Positions 1 to 6,277 of a stretch of 6,838 bases of DNA are shown here, piece by piece. Below the pieces are notes generated by a model that was not told the DNA's origin, did not search any database, and was given only the letters and a program-made list of their open reading frames with translations. The stretch comes from Pyrinomonadaceae bacterium (GTDB lineage: Bacteria; Acidobacteriota; Blastocatellia; Pyrinomonadales; Pyrinomonadaceae), in contig JAICPV010000119.1 of assembly GCA_025929655.1 (NCBI GenBank), positions 1 to 6,838 of the forward strand, read 5' to 3'. A program made the translations under genes and the position numbers. Within the stretch, counting starts at the first letter, position 1, and each line of letters begins with the position of its first letter.

Positions 1-1
1 A

Positions 2-1633
2 GCCGGAATGACGGAAGAGGCGAAGGATAAGGCGCTCCAGGAACTCGCACGCCTAGAAGCGATGCCTCCAATGTCTGCCGAAAGCACAGTCTCGCGAACG
101 TATCTGGATTGGCTGATCAACGTGCCGTGGAGAGAGCGCTCGGACGAACTTGAAGATCTTAACGAAGCAGAAAAGACCCTCAACGAGGATCATTACGGGC
201 TTGAAAAGATCAAGGAACGGATTCTCGAGTTTCTTGCGGTACGGCAGCTTGTCAGCAATCCGAAAGGAACGATCCTTTGTTTCGTGGGTGCACCCGGCGT
301 CGGTAAGACGTCACTCGGTAAATCGATCGCAAACGCGACCGGCCGCAAATTCATGCGCCTTGCACTGGGCGGCGTGCACGACGAGGCCGAAATTCGCGGT
401 CATCGACGCACGTACATCGGAGCGCTGCCCGGCCAGATCGTCCAGCTTATGAAACGTGCCGGCACGATCAATCCGGTGATCTTGCTCGACGAGGTCGACA
501 AGCTCGGCCGTGACTTCCGCGGGGATCCGTCATCCGCATTGTTGGAAGTTCTTGACCCGGAACAGAATCATACATTTCGCGATCATTATCTCGACGTCGA
601 TTACGACCTTTCCAACGTTTTCTTTATCGCCACCGCTAACGTACTGCATACGATCCCGCCTGCATTGCAGGACAGGCTCGAGATATTGAGCTTGTCGGGA
701 TACACGGAGCGCGAAAAGGTCGAGATCGCGAAGCGGCATCTAATTGCTAAACAATGCGAGGCAAGCGGGATCGATCCCGAAAAGGTGAAATTCACCGATG
801 ACGGGATCCTTGAAACTATTCGCCATTACACGCGCGAAGCGGGAGTTCGAAATTTGGAGCGCGAGATCGGTTCGTGCCTCCGAAAGATCGCGAGAAAATT
901 TGTGACGGCGGAAGACAAAGAGAGTTTCCGCGTCGTTATCGATGCCGAAAAGGTCCGCGAGCTGCTCGGCACGATCCGCTTCCGCAAACAGGACATCGCT
1001 CGCAAGAGCGAGATCGGCCTGGTGAATGGGCTTGCGTGGACCGAGGTTGGCGGCGACGTGCTTCAGGTGGAAGCAACCTTGGTGAAGGGAAAAGGCGAGA
1101 TCACGCTTACCGGAAAGCTCGGCGAGGTGATGCAGGAATCTGCACGTGCGGCGCTGACCTGCGTTAGGTCGCGTGCCGAGGACCTTGGCATCGACCCGGA
1201 CGACTTCAAGAATAAGGACCTTCATATTCACGTTCCCGAAGGTGCGATACCGAAAGACGGACCAAGCGCCGGGATCACGATCGCGACCTCAATGGTTTCT
1301 GCATTGACCGGCACACGTGCACGGCACGACGTTGCCATGACCGGCGAGATCACGCTTCGCGGTAAAGTGCTTCCAATAGGCGGGGTGAAGGAAAAGCTGC
1401 TCGCCGCGCACCGGTTTGGCCTGAAGACGATCATCATTTCCAAGGAAAATGAAAAGGACCTCGCGGACATTCCTGAAGAAGTACGTGACGACCTTACGAT
1501 CTATACTGTCGACATGATCGATGAAGTCCTCAACTATGCTCTCGAGCCAGTAAAAGCGGTCGAAAAACTCGACACTCCGCAACTGTGGGACGTGAAGCCG
1601 ACTTCGGCCGAGATCGCCCCAACAGTCGAATAG
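2..1633 (+). CDS. lon: ATP-dependent protease Lon, C-terminal part (5' end outside window)
   Basis: Lon is a cytoplasmic homo-oligomeric AAA+ serine protease that unfolds and degrades misfolded and regulatory proteins. Numbering from the Met at position 8, the AAA+ module has Walker A GAPGVGKTS at 94-102 and Walker B LLDE at 159-162, followed by an ALLEVLDPEQN segment typical of LonA. The protease domain has a complete Ser-Lys dyad: Ser420 in PKDGPSAG and Lys463 in GGVKEK, with the family's 43-residue spacing (E. coli S679/K722). The Met at 8 is not the start. It aligns with an internal Met of E. coli Lon (MPEEAKEKA), the frame is open to the window edge, and the whole N-terminal substrate-binding domain (roughly 250 residues of a usual 780-810) is missing. 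The missing part must lie upstream; a true truncation cannot be excluded from this window alone. The C-terminus carries a short non-conserved tail ending in PTVE. engB follows on the same strand 70 bases later. Confidence 0.97.
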   Translation, partial: AGMTEEAKDKALQELARLEAMPPMSAESTVSRTYLDWLINVPWRERSDELEDLNEAEKTLNEDHYGLEKIKERILEFLAVRQLVSNPKGTILCFVGAPGVGKTSLGKSIANATGRKFMRLALGGVHDEAEIRGHRRTYIGALPGQIVQLMKRAGTINPVILLDEVDKLGRDFRGDPSSALLEVLDPEQNHTFRDHYLDVDYDLSNVFFIATANVLHTIPPALQDRLEILSLSGYTEREKVEIAKRHLIAKQCEASGIDPEKVKFTDDGILETIRHYTREAGVRNLEREIGSCLRKIARKFVTAEDKESFRVVIDAEKVRELLGTIRFRKQDIARKSEIGLVNGLAWTEVGGDVLQVEATLVKGKGEITLTGKLGEVMQESARAALTCVRSRAEDLGIDPDDFKNKDLHIHVPEGAIPKDGPSAGITIATSMVSALTGTRARHDVAMTGEITLRGKVLPIGGVKEKLLAAHRFGLKTIIISKENEKDLADIPEEVRDDLTIYTVDMIDEVLNYALEPVKAVEKLDTPQLWDVKPTSAEIAPTVE

Positions 1634-1640
1634 TCATTCG

Positions 1641-1694
1641 GCGATCAAAGTTACACGGGAGTTGGTTTTATCAGGGCCTCGGTGACTTTATCGC
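1641..1694 (+). repeat. Imperfect inverted repeat in lon-engB gap
   Basis: The arm GCGATCAAAGTTAC (1641-1654) pairs with GTGACTTTATCGC (1682-1694), giving 13 pairs with one bulged C (1646) and one G-T pair, around a 27-base loop. It fills most of the gap between the lon stop and the engB start. There is no T-run after the 3' arm, only TTTCATT, so it is a poor intrinsic terminator. It could be a leader structure limiting engB translation, an mRNA-processing site, or an operator. The function is unknown. Confidence 0.4.
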
Positions 1695-1703
1695 TTTCAT
1701 TGA

Positions 1704-2276
1704 ATGAAGATCTCCTCGGCAGAATTCGTAAAGAGTGCATTCGACAAAAGTCATCTGCCGAACGACGGCCTGCCCGAGGTCGCATTCCTCGGCAGGTCGA
1801 ATGTCGGTAAATCCTCATTGCTGAACTCTCTGCTCGGCCGTAAAGGATTGGCCAGGACCTCGAACACGCCCGGACGAACGCAAAGTATCAATTACTTTCT
1901 AATTAATGGATCGTTCTATTTTGTCGACCTTCCCGGCTACGGATATGCACGTGTTTCGAAAGCAATGCGTGCCGATTGGGGCAAACTGGCCAGAGATTAT
2001 CTAACGGATCGCGAGGAACTCGTTTTGTCCATACAGCTGGTAGACGTGCGTCACGAGCCGACCGCTTTGGATCGCCAGCTTAACGAATGGCTCGCATTGC
2101 ATGAAAAGCCGTTCATAATTGTGGCAACAAAGTCCGACAAGCTTTCGTCAAATCAACTTAAAAAGCAGGTCAACGTAATCGAAAATACGATAACCGCTGC
2201 TGAAGTTATTCCATACTCAAGCGTGACGGGTAAGGGAAAGGATGGGGTATGGTCGGCGATCGAGAAGTATTTGTGA
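1704..2276 (+). CDS. engB: Ribosome biogenesis GTP-binding protein EngB (YihA/YsxC)
   Basis: EngB is a small cytoplasmic TRAFAC-class GTPase needed for late assembly of the large ribosomal subunit in the bacteria studied. The 190-residue product has family length and all five G motifs in order: G1 GRSNVGKSS (30-38), G2 TPGRTQ (55-60), G3 DLPGYG (75-80), G4 TKSD (142-145) and G5 SSVTGKG (172-178). The TPGRTQ and DLPGYGYA signatures separate EngB from Era and Der. The ATG at 1704 is chosen because the product then begins just before the conserved EFVKSA-like stretch. No Shine-Dalgarno is visible upstream (TTTCATTGA), so initiation may depend on local structure or on coupling to lon mRNA. The pairing of lon with engB is a known arrangement in several bacterial phyla. 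No convincing terminator follows. Confidence 0.97.
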   Translation: MKISSAEFVKSAFDKSHLPNDGLPEVAFLGRSNVGKSSLLNSLLGRKGLARTSNTPGRTQSINYFLINGSFYFVDLPGYGYARVSKAMRADWGKLARDYLTDREELVLSIQLVDVRHEPTALDRQLNEWLALHEKPFIIVATKSDKLSSNQLKKQVNVIENTITAAEVIPYSSVTGKGKDGVWSAIEKYL

Positions 2277-2334
2277 TCGAGCCGAATCGATGTCGAAAAA
2301 AATTGCAAAAATTAGGTTGCTTTATACGTATTTA

Positions 2335-2340
2335 TATAGT
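2335..2340 (+). promoter_or_regulatory. Possible rho promoter -10 (TATAGT)
   Basis: TATAGT matches the sigma-70 -10 consensus at five of six positions and lies in the AT-rich stretch after engB. The hexamer 17 bases upstream (TTAGGT, 2312-2317) is a poor -35, and other TATA-like words (2323-2328) overlap the region. If used, it would give rho a leader of roughly 195 bases containing the tandem repeats and the C-rich segment. This is a weak call from sequence alone. Confidence 0.25.
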
Positions 2341-2363
2341 ACAAGTAACTTATTCCCGTAAAG

Positions 2364-2393
2364 CTCGAGGTTTCTTGAGATTTCTCAAGGTTT
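2364..2393 (+). repeat. Three tandem 10-base repeats with embedded hairpin
   Basis: Three adjacent 10-base units read CTCGAGGTTT (2364-2373), CTTGAGATTT (2374-2383) and CTCAAGGTTT (2384-2393). The second and third units create a perfect inverted repeat, CTTGAGA-TT-TCTCAAG (2374-2389). The spacing of about one DNA helical turn would place each unit on the same helix face, which suits a protein operator; as RNA it would form a 6-7 bp hairpin. It lies in the rho upstream region. No regulator is identifiable from the window. Confidence 0.5.
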
Positions 2394-2400
2394 AATTCAT

Positions 2401-2490
2401 TTATAAACTACAACCGTATTCCATACTAATTTATCTCCGCGTCTATTTTTCAAGTCTAACCGCACCCTGCACTACTTCTCGCTCGATTTG
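2401..2490 (+). promoter_or_regulatory. C-rich, G-poor rho leader segment (rut-like)
   Basis: By count, this 90-base stretch holds 27 C and only 9 G, and the last third is pyrimidine-rich (for example ACCCTGCACTACTTCTCGCTC). Rho-utilisation sites are typically C-rich, G-poor and unstructured, and E. coli rho is autoregulated by Rho-dependent attenuation in its own leader. The position directly upstream of rho makes the same role plausible here. Composition alone does not prove a functional site. Confidence 0.3.
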
Positions 2491-2510
2491 AATCAATAGG
2501 CCCCGATCAA

Positions 2511-2523
2511 GGCGAAATTCGCC
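2511..2523 (+). repeat. Short palindrome just before rho start
   Basis: GGCGAAATTCGCC is perfectly self-complementary around its central A: 6-base arms as DNA, and a 5 bp stem with an AAT loop as RNA. It ends 18 bases before the rho ATG, where a ribosome or a dimeric regulator could be affected. There is no Shine-Dalgarno between it and the ATG. Confidence 0.35.
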
Positions 2524-2541
2524 AACCCACAAATTATTAAA

Positions 2542-3942
2542 ATGGCTACCAAAACCAACACACCCCGAAGGGCAAAGCCGGAACGCAACGACGACGGCGA
2601 CGCCGCTGCAGTGGAAGTAACCGAAATTGACGGCGTCGCGGCAGCACCAAAGGAAAATAAGACCGCGGCGCAGCACGCGAACGGCGGGCTGCTGAATCTT
2701 TCCGAACTGAAGGATATGTCGATCAGCGAGCTGACGCATATCGCGAAGGAAATGGGCATCGAAGGGGCCACAGGCCTTCGTAAGCAGGAATTGATCTTTA
2801 AGGTCCTGGCCGCACAGACAGAAAAGAGCGGCCTGATATTCAGCGAAGGCGTTCTCGAAACCCTGCCCGACGGATTCGGCTTTCTTCGCGCGCCGGAATA
2901 CAACTACCTTCCGGGCCCCGACGATATTTACGTCAGCCCTTCGCAGATCCGTAAATTCGACCTTCGCACCGGCGACACAGTCTCAGGGCAAATTCGTCCG
3001 CCGAAAGAAGGCGAACGGTACTTCGCCCTCATCAAGGTCGAAGCGATCAACTTCGAAGCTCCCGAGCAATCACGTGAAAAGGTTTTCTTCGACAACCTGA
3101 CGCCGCTTTACCCGGACGAACAGCTGCGGATGGAGGTCGCCGATGCGGAAAACATCGCGGCCCGCGTTTTGGACCTCGTCACCCCGATCGGTAAAGGACA
3201 GCGCGCTCTTATCGTTGCGCCGCCGCGAACGGGTAAGACGATGCTTCTGCAGACGATCGCGAACTCGATCACGCAAAATCATCCGGATGTGACCTTGATC
3301 GTGCTGCTCATCGACGAGCGGCCGGAAGAAGTGACAGACATGCAGCGTTCGGTGCGGGGTGAGGTTATTTCATCTACGTTCGACGAACCCCCGACCCGAC
3401 ACGTGCAGGTCGCCGATATGGTGATCGAAAAGGCGAAACGCCTGGTGGAGCACAAACGCGACGTCGTGATCCTGCTCGACTCGATCACCCGTCTCGCCCG
3501 GGCACACAATGCGGTCGTTCCTCCGTCGGGCAAGATCCTTTCCGGCGGTATCGATTCGAATGCACTCCAGCGTCCAAAACGTTTCTTTGGTGCGGCCCGC
3601 AATATCGAAGAGGGCGGCTCATTGACGATCATCGCAACTGCTTTGATCGATACCGGCTCGCGTATGGACGATGTTATCTTCGAGGAGTTCAAGGGAACCG
3701 GTAACTCGGAAATTCACCTTGATCGACGCCTCTCGGACAAACGTCTCTTCCCGGCGATCGACCTGCAGCGTTCCGGTACGCGTAAAGAAGAATTGCTTAT
3801 CAGCAAGGAAGACCTCAACCGCATATGGGTAATGCGTCGTGTGCTCAATCCGCTGTCGCCGGTCGAGCAGATGGAAGTCGTGCTCGAACGCCTCGGGAAG
3901 ACCAAGACCAACGCAGAATTTCTTGCTTCGATGCAAACGTAG
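2542..3942 (+). CDS. rho: Transcription termination factor Rho
   Basis: Rho is a hexameric RNA-dependent ATPase/translocase that binds nascent untranslated RNA and stops RNA polymerase. The order of parts is: a charged, low-complexity extension (1-48) absent from E. coli Rho; a Rho N domain (about 50-92, LNLSELKDMSISEL onward); a cold-shock-like RNA-binding domain with DGFGFLR (110-116) and PGPDDIYVSPSQIR (125-137); and a RecA-like ATPase core. The core has Walker A APPRTGKT (226-233), the catalytic region LLIDERPEEV (256-264), Walker B VVILLDSITR (308-317), the Q-loop SGKILSGG (329-336) and the R-loop region near TGSRMDD (371-377). It is 466 residues against 419 in E. coli, the excess being the N-terminal extension. 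The P-loop reads R-T where E. coli has K-A. The ATG at 2542 lacks a Shine-Dalgarno (AAATTATTAAA), and the first conserved residues would also allow a later start. A strong terminator follows. Confidence 0.98.
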   Translation: MATKTNTPRRAKPERNDDGDAAAVEVTEIDGVAAAPKENKTAAQHANGGLLNLSELKDMSISELTHIAKEMGIEGATGLRKQELIFKVLAAQTEKSGLIFSEGVLETLPDGFGFLRAPEYNYLPGPDDIYVSPSQIRKFDLRTGDTVSGQIRPPKEGERYFALIKVEAINFEAPEQSREKVFFDNLTPLYPDEQLRMEVADAENIAARVLDLVTPIGKGQRALIVAPPRTGKTMLLQTIANSITQNHPDVTLIVLLIDERPEEVTDMQRSVRGEVISSTFDEPPTRHVQVADMVIEKAKRLVEHKRDVVILLDSITRLARAHNAVVPPSGKILSGGIDSNALQRPKRFFGAARNIEEGGSLTIIATALIDTGSRMDDVIFEEFKGTGNSEIHLDRRLSDKRLFPAIDLQRSGTRKEELLISKEDLNRIWVMRRVLNPLSPVEQMEVVLERLGKTKTNAEFLASMQT

Positions 3943-3964
3943 AAATTCGTTTGATCCAAATAAT

Positions 3965-3995
3965 AAAGGCGGCCCGAATCAGGCTGCCTTTTTTT
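3965..3995 (+). terminator. Intrinsic terminator after rho, possibly bidirectional
   Basis: AAAGGCGGCC (3965-3974) pairs with GGCTGCCTTT (3982-3991), ten pairs including one G-T, around a 7-base loop. It is followed by a seven-T run (3989-3995). Read on the - strand, the same hairpin is followed by TTTATTATTT, so it could also end the convergent small gene whose stop is at 4000. Confidence 0.88.
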
Positions 3996-3999
3996 ATTT

Positions 4000-4242
4000 T
4001 CATCGGTATCGCGTGGGAAGGAATTGGAGAACGTAAAAGATCAGCGCTACGATCCCGACGACCAAAAGCGCCGATGCGACCAGTGCGACCTTGTATGTTT
4101 TCCCCAACTGCTCCTGCCTTCGAACCGCGCGTTTTTGCAGCTCGAGCGATTCGCTTGTGACCCGTTTATATTCGTCGAGGCTCTCGCGCTGGGCATCACG
4201 AATTTCTTCCAAAAGCTTTTCGATCCGATCCTGACCTTCCAT
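4000..4242 (-). CDS. Small coiled-coil, C-terminally anchored membrane protein (hypothetical)
   Basis: I do not recognise a family for this 80-residue product. Residues 3-46 are highly charged with heptad-like spacing of Leu/Ile/Val (IEKLLEEIRDAQ onward), as expected for an amphipathic helix or coiled coil. A basic stretch (RRQEQLGKTYK, 41-51) leads into one hydrophobic segment at about 52-74 (ALVASALLVVGIVALIFYVL), leaving a short tail (PTRYR). The positive-inside rule puts the coiled coil in the cytoplasm with a C-terminal anchor. This membrane-protein pattern, a perfect TATAAT upstream on the same strand and a shared terminator downstream support a real gene rather than a chance frame. The only nearby GAGG lies one base from the ATG, too close for a good Shine-Dalgarno. 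It is convergent with rho and divergent from glgA. The role is unknown. Confidence 0.72.
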   Translation of the reverse strand: MEGQDRIEKLLEEIRDAQRESLDEYKRVTSESLELQKRAVRRQEQLGKTYKVALVASALLVVGIVALIFYVLQFLPTRYR

Positions 4243-4254
4243 ACCTCAGCGAGT

Positions 4255-4283
4255 TTGACGAATTTCCGCCTGCACTGTCTACT
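4255..4283 (+). promoter_or_regulatory. Candidate glgA promoter (-35 TTGACG, -10 TCTACT)
   Basis: TTGACG (4255-4260) matches the -35 consensus at five of six positions. It is separated by an ideal 17 bases from TCTACT (4278-4283), which matches the -10 at four of six. Transcription would begin near 4290, about 20 bases before the glgA ATG. The offset hexamer TACTAT (4280-4285) is an alternative -10. Confidence 0.4.
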
Positions 4284-4294
4284 ATTGGTAACCG

Positions 4295-4300
4295 ATTATA
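4295..4300 (-). promoter_or_regulatory. -10 box TATAAT for small membrane-protein gene
   Basis: On the - strand this reads GGCTATAATCGG, a perfect sigma-70 -10 hexamer 53 bases upstream of the small gene's ATG, implying a leader of about 45 bases. The hexamer 17 bases further upstream (CGGCAA, 4318-4323) is a poor -35 and lies inside the first glgA codons. The opposed glgA promoter candidate overlaps this region. Confidence 0.45.
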
Positions 4301-4310
4301 GCCTGAAAAT

Positions 4311-5732
4311 ATGCGTGTTGCCGTTATTTCTGCCGAAGCCGTTCCTTATTCCAAAACCGGCGGTTTGGGCGACGTCGCGGGAGCTTTGCCGAAAGCGCTG
4401 AAGTCGATCGGCATCGATTCTGTACTGATCACGCCGTGCTATCTGCAGACGAAGGGCGAGTATCTATGGGACACGGCGATACATGATCTGAACATTGATT
4501 GGCGCGGCGGTGTTTATCGCGCGAAGGCGTTTTACAGCGAAGCGAACGGGTCGCCCACATTCCTGATCGACGCTCCGTCCTATTTTCATCGCGATTCGAT
4601 CTACGGTTATTCCGAAGACCACGAACGTTTTGCGTTCTTCAATCACGCCGCCATTGTTCTGTTAAAACGGATCGGGGCCGCTCCAAACATTCTTCATTTG
4701 AATGACTGGCACTGCGGTTTCGCCGCCGTCGAGATCGCCGAAAAACGGCGCTGGGATCCTTTCTGGCGGGACACGAGAACCGTTTTCTCGATCCACAACA
4801 TGGCCTATCAGGGCGGCTTCTCCGCTGGCGACTTGTGGAAATTCGGTTTCGGAAGCGAGTTCGCACGGAACGCGTTCGCATTTAACGGCTACGCGTCCGC
4901 GATGAAAGCGGGCCTCGAAGTTTCGGACACGCTCTCCACCGTTTCGCGGCGGTACGCGATGGAAATACAAACCGTCGAGAATGGCTATGGACTCGATTGG
5001 CTCACCCGTCAGCGAGCGCACCGGCTGATCGGGATCACCAATGGCGTCGATTACGAGGTTTGGAATCCGGAAACGGATCCCGAGCTCCCAGAGCACTTCA
5101 GCATCGATGACCTTTCCGGAAAAGCGGAATGCAAGCGCGCACTGCTCCAAGCATTTTCGCTCCCGGTTGAGATGGATCGGCCGATCTTCGCTAATATCAC
5201 ACGGTTGACCGCTCAGAAGGGCATCGACCTGATGATGCAGGTCGCAGGCGAGATATTGAATGCGGGTGCTTATGTTATCTCTCTCGGTTCCGGCGAAAGG
5301 CGTTACGAAAATTTCTGGCAGTCGCTGCGCGATTATGCCCCTCGGCAGGTCGGAGTTTATCGCGGCTACAATGAGCCGCTGGCGCACTTGATCGAGGCCG
5401 GGGCCGATATGTTCCTGATGCCTTCGAAGTTCGAACCGTGCGGATTGAATCAAATGTATTCGCTTCGCTACGGAACGGTACCGATCGTCCGAGCGGTGGG
5501 CGGTTTGGATGACACGGTGCAGAATTGGGACGCGGTAAGCGGCACGGGAAACGGATTCAAATTCGGCCCGTACCGTGCCGACCGTTTCCTCGAGAAGATC
5601 TACGAGGCTATTTATGCCTTCGGCGATAAAGAAGCATGGCGCACCATCCAGCGAAACGGAATGACGCAGGACAATTCGTGGGAGAACGCCGCCCGCAAAT
5701 ACGTCAAGCTTTACGAATGGACATTGAGCTGA
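4311..5732 (+). CDS. glgA: Glycogen synthase GlgA (ADP-glucose type)
   Basis: GlgA is a cytoplasmic GT5 retaining glycosyltransferase that moves glucose from ADP-glucose onto the non-reducing end of alpha-1,4-glucan. The 473-residue product matches the usual 477. The N-terminal Rossmann domain carries the substrate-binding KTGGLGDV motif (15-22), HLNDWHCG and SIHNMAYQG. The C-terminal domain carries RLTAQKG with Arg298 and Lys303 (E. coli R300/K305) and FEPCGLNQMYSLRYG with Glu375 and Cys377 (E. coli E377/C379). All key residues are therefore present. The ATG at 4311 begins the conserved first beta strand (MRVAVISAEAVPYSKTGG) and no upstream start is better; no Shine-Dalgarno is visible. No other glycogen gene (glgB, glgC, glgP) is adjacent in this window. 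The 3' end overlaps the next gene by 16 bases, suggesting a two-gene transcript. Confidence 0.97.
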   Translation: MRVAVISAEAVPYSKTGGLGDVAGALPKALKSIGIDSVLITPCYLQTKGEYLWDTAIHDLNIDWRGGVYRAKAFYSEANGSPTFLIDAPSYFHRDSIYGYSEDHERFAFFNHAAIVLLKRIGAAPNILHLNDWHCGFAAVEIAEKRRWDPFWRDTRTVFSIHNMAYQGGFSAGDLWKFGFGSEFARNAFAFNGYASAMKAGLEVSDTLSTVSRRYAMEIQTVENGYGLDWLTRQRAHRLIGITNGVDYEVWNPETDPELPEHFSIDDLSGKAECKRALLQAFSLPVEMDRPIFANITRLTAQKGIDLMMQVAGEILNAGAYVISLGSGERRYENFWQSLRDYAPRQVGVYRGYNEPLAHLIEAGADMFLMPSKFEPCGLNQMYSLRYGTVPIVRAVGGLDDTVQNWDAVSGTGNGFKFGPYRADRFLEKIYEAIYAFGDKEAWRTIQRNGMTQDNSWENAARKYVKLYEWTLS

Positions 5733-6277
5733 AAACCGAGTTTCGCCTCGACGACGAGATCATTCTGCGCGCGTGGACGGAGGCTGACGTTCAGCAAGCC
5801 ATTGACGTCGTCATCCGCAACCGCGAACATCTGCAGGAGTATATGCATTGGATGACTCCGGATTACTCGCTCGAAACCGCAAGGGGATTTATTTCGAACG
5901 CTATTTCGTCCGCCGCCGAACTGAAAAATCTCGGCCTCGGAATTTTCCGCGGCGAAGAAATTATCGGCTCGGTCGGATTCGTCGAGTTCGATTGGAAGGC
6001 GCGAAAGACCGAGATAGGTTACTGGATCGCAAAAGGCGAAGAGGGGAATGGGATCATCACACGCGCATGCAAGCTGCTAATCGATTACGCCTTTGACGAA
6101 CTTCGTATGAACCGCATCGAGATCCAATGTTCGGCCGAAAATCATCGCAGTGCCGCCGTTCCCGAACGCCTTGGGTTTCAAAAAGAAGGCATGCTCCGCC
6201 AAGCCGAATTTCGTAATGGCCGCCTTCACGACTTCCTTATTTACGGACTGCTTGCGGAAGACCGCAAGCGGTTTTGA
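5717..6277 (+). CDS. GNAT family N-acetyltransferase, RimJ/RimL-like
   Basis: The product is a 186-residue acetyl-CoA-dependent N-acetyltransferase of the type that modifies protein N-termini or small amines (ribosomal-protein-serine acetyltransferase group); the substrate cannot be read from sequence. The fold is visible as RAWTEADVQQAI near the N-terminus (18-29), a beta strand with GSVGFVEFD (84-92), the motif A region EIGYWIAKGEEGNGIITRA (99-117), and the family signature around NHRSAAVPERLGFQKEG (142-158), which closely resembles B. subtilis YdaF-type proteins. The ATG at 5717 is preferred because conserved sequence begins right after it (MDIELKTEF). An upstream ATG at 5636 in the same frame would add 27 residues lying wholly over the glgA 3' end. 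The 16-base overlap with glgA suggests translational coupling; no Shine-Dalgarno is evident. The last codons form a terminator-like hairpin. Confidence 0.9.
   Translation: MDIELKTEFRLDDEIILRAWTEADVQQAIDVVIRNREHLQEYMHWMTPDYSLETARGFISNAISSAAELKNLGLGIFRGEEIIGSVGFVEFDWKARKTEIGYWIAKGEEGNGIITRACKLLIDYAFDELRMNRIEIQCSAENHRSAAVPERLGFQKEGMLRQAEFRNGRLHDFLIYGLLAEDRKRF
6248..6275 (+). terminator. Terminator-like hairpin in the last acetyltransferase codons
   Basis: GCTTGCGG (6250-6257) pairs perfectly with CCGCAAGC (6262-6269) around the loop AAGA. C6248-G6271 and T6249-G6270 extend the stem to ten pairs. TTTT (6272-6275) follows at once, and its last T belongs to the TGA stop. The T-run is short, so termination may be partial. 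It would separate glgA-acetyltransferase from sucD. Confidence 0.55.

Noticed and set aside
8..10. ATG at 8 as the true lon start, giving a short Lon lacking the N-domain
   Set aside because: The Met aligns with an internal residue of full-length Lon and the frame is open upstream to the window edge, so the gene simply enters from the left.
740..1231. Open frame on the - strand inside lon (163 codons)
   Set aside because: Antisense to conserved AAA+ and protease-domain sequence, with no recognisable domain; a shadow frame.
2276..2306. Inverted repeat ATCGA/TCGAT after engB as an intrinsic terminator
   Set aside because: The stem is only 5 bp and is followed by an A-run, not a T-run, on the + strand.
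2364..2393. Tandem repeats before rho as a CRISPR remnant
   Set aside because: The units are 10 bases, directly adjacent with no spacers, and no cas genes are present.
4024..4401. + strand frame of 125 codons between rho and glgA
   Set aside because: It runs antisense through the small membrane-protein gene and into glgA in a wrong frame, with no domain and no start signal.
4662..5453. Long open frame on the - strand inside glgA (263 codons)
   Set aside because: It lies antisense to a fully conserved gene, shows no recognisable domain, and is expected as a shadow of GC-biased codons.
5636..5716. Earlier in-frame ATG for the acetyltransferase, adding 27 residues
   Set aside because: The added residues lie entirely over glgA codons and show no GNAT-like sequence; conserved sequence starts right after the ATG at 5717.
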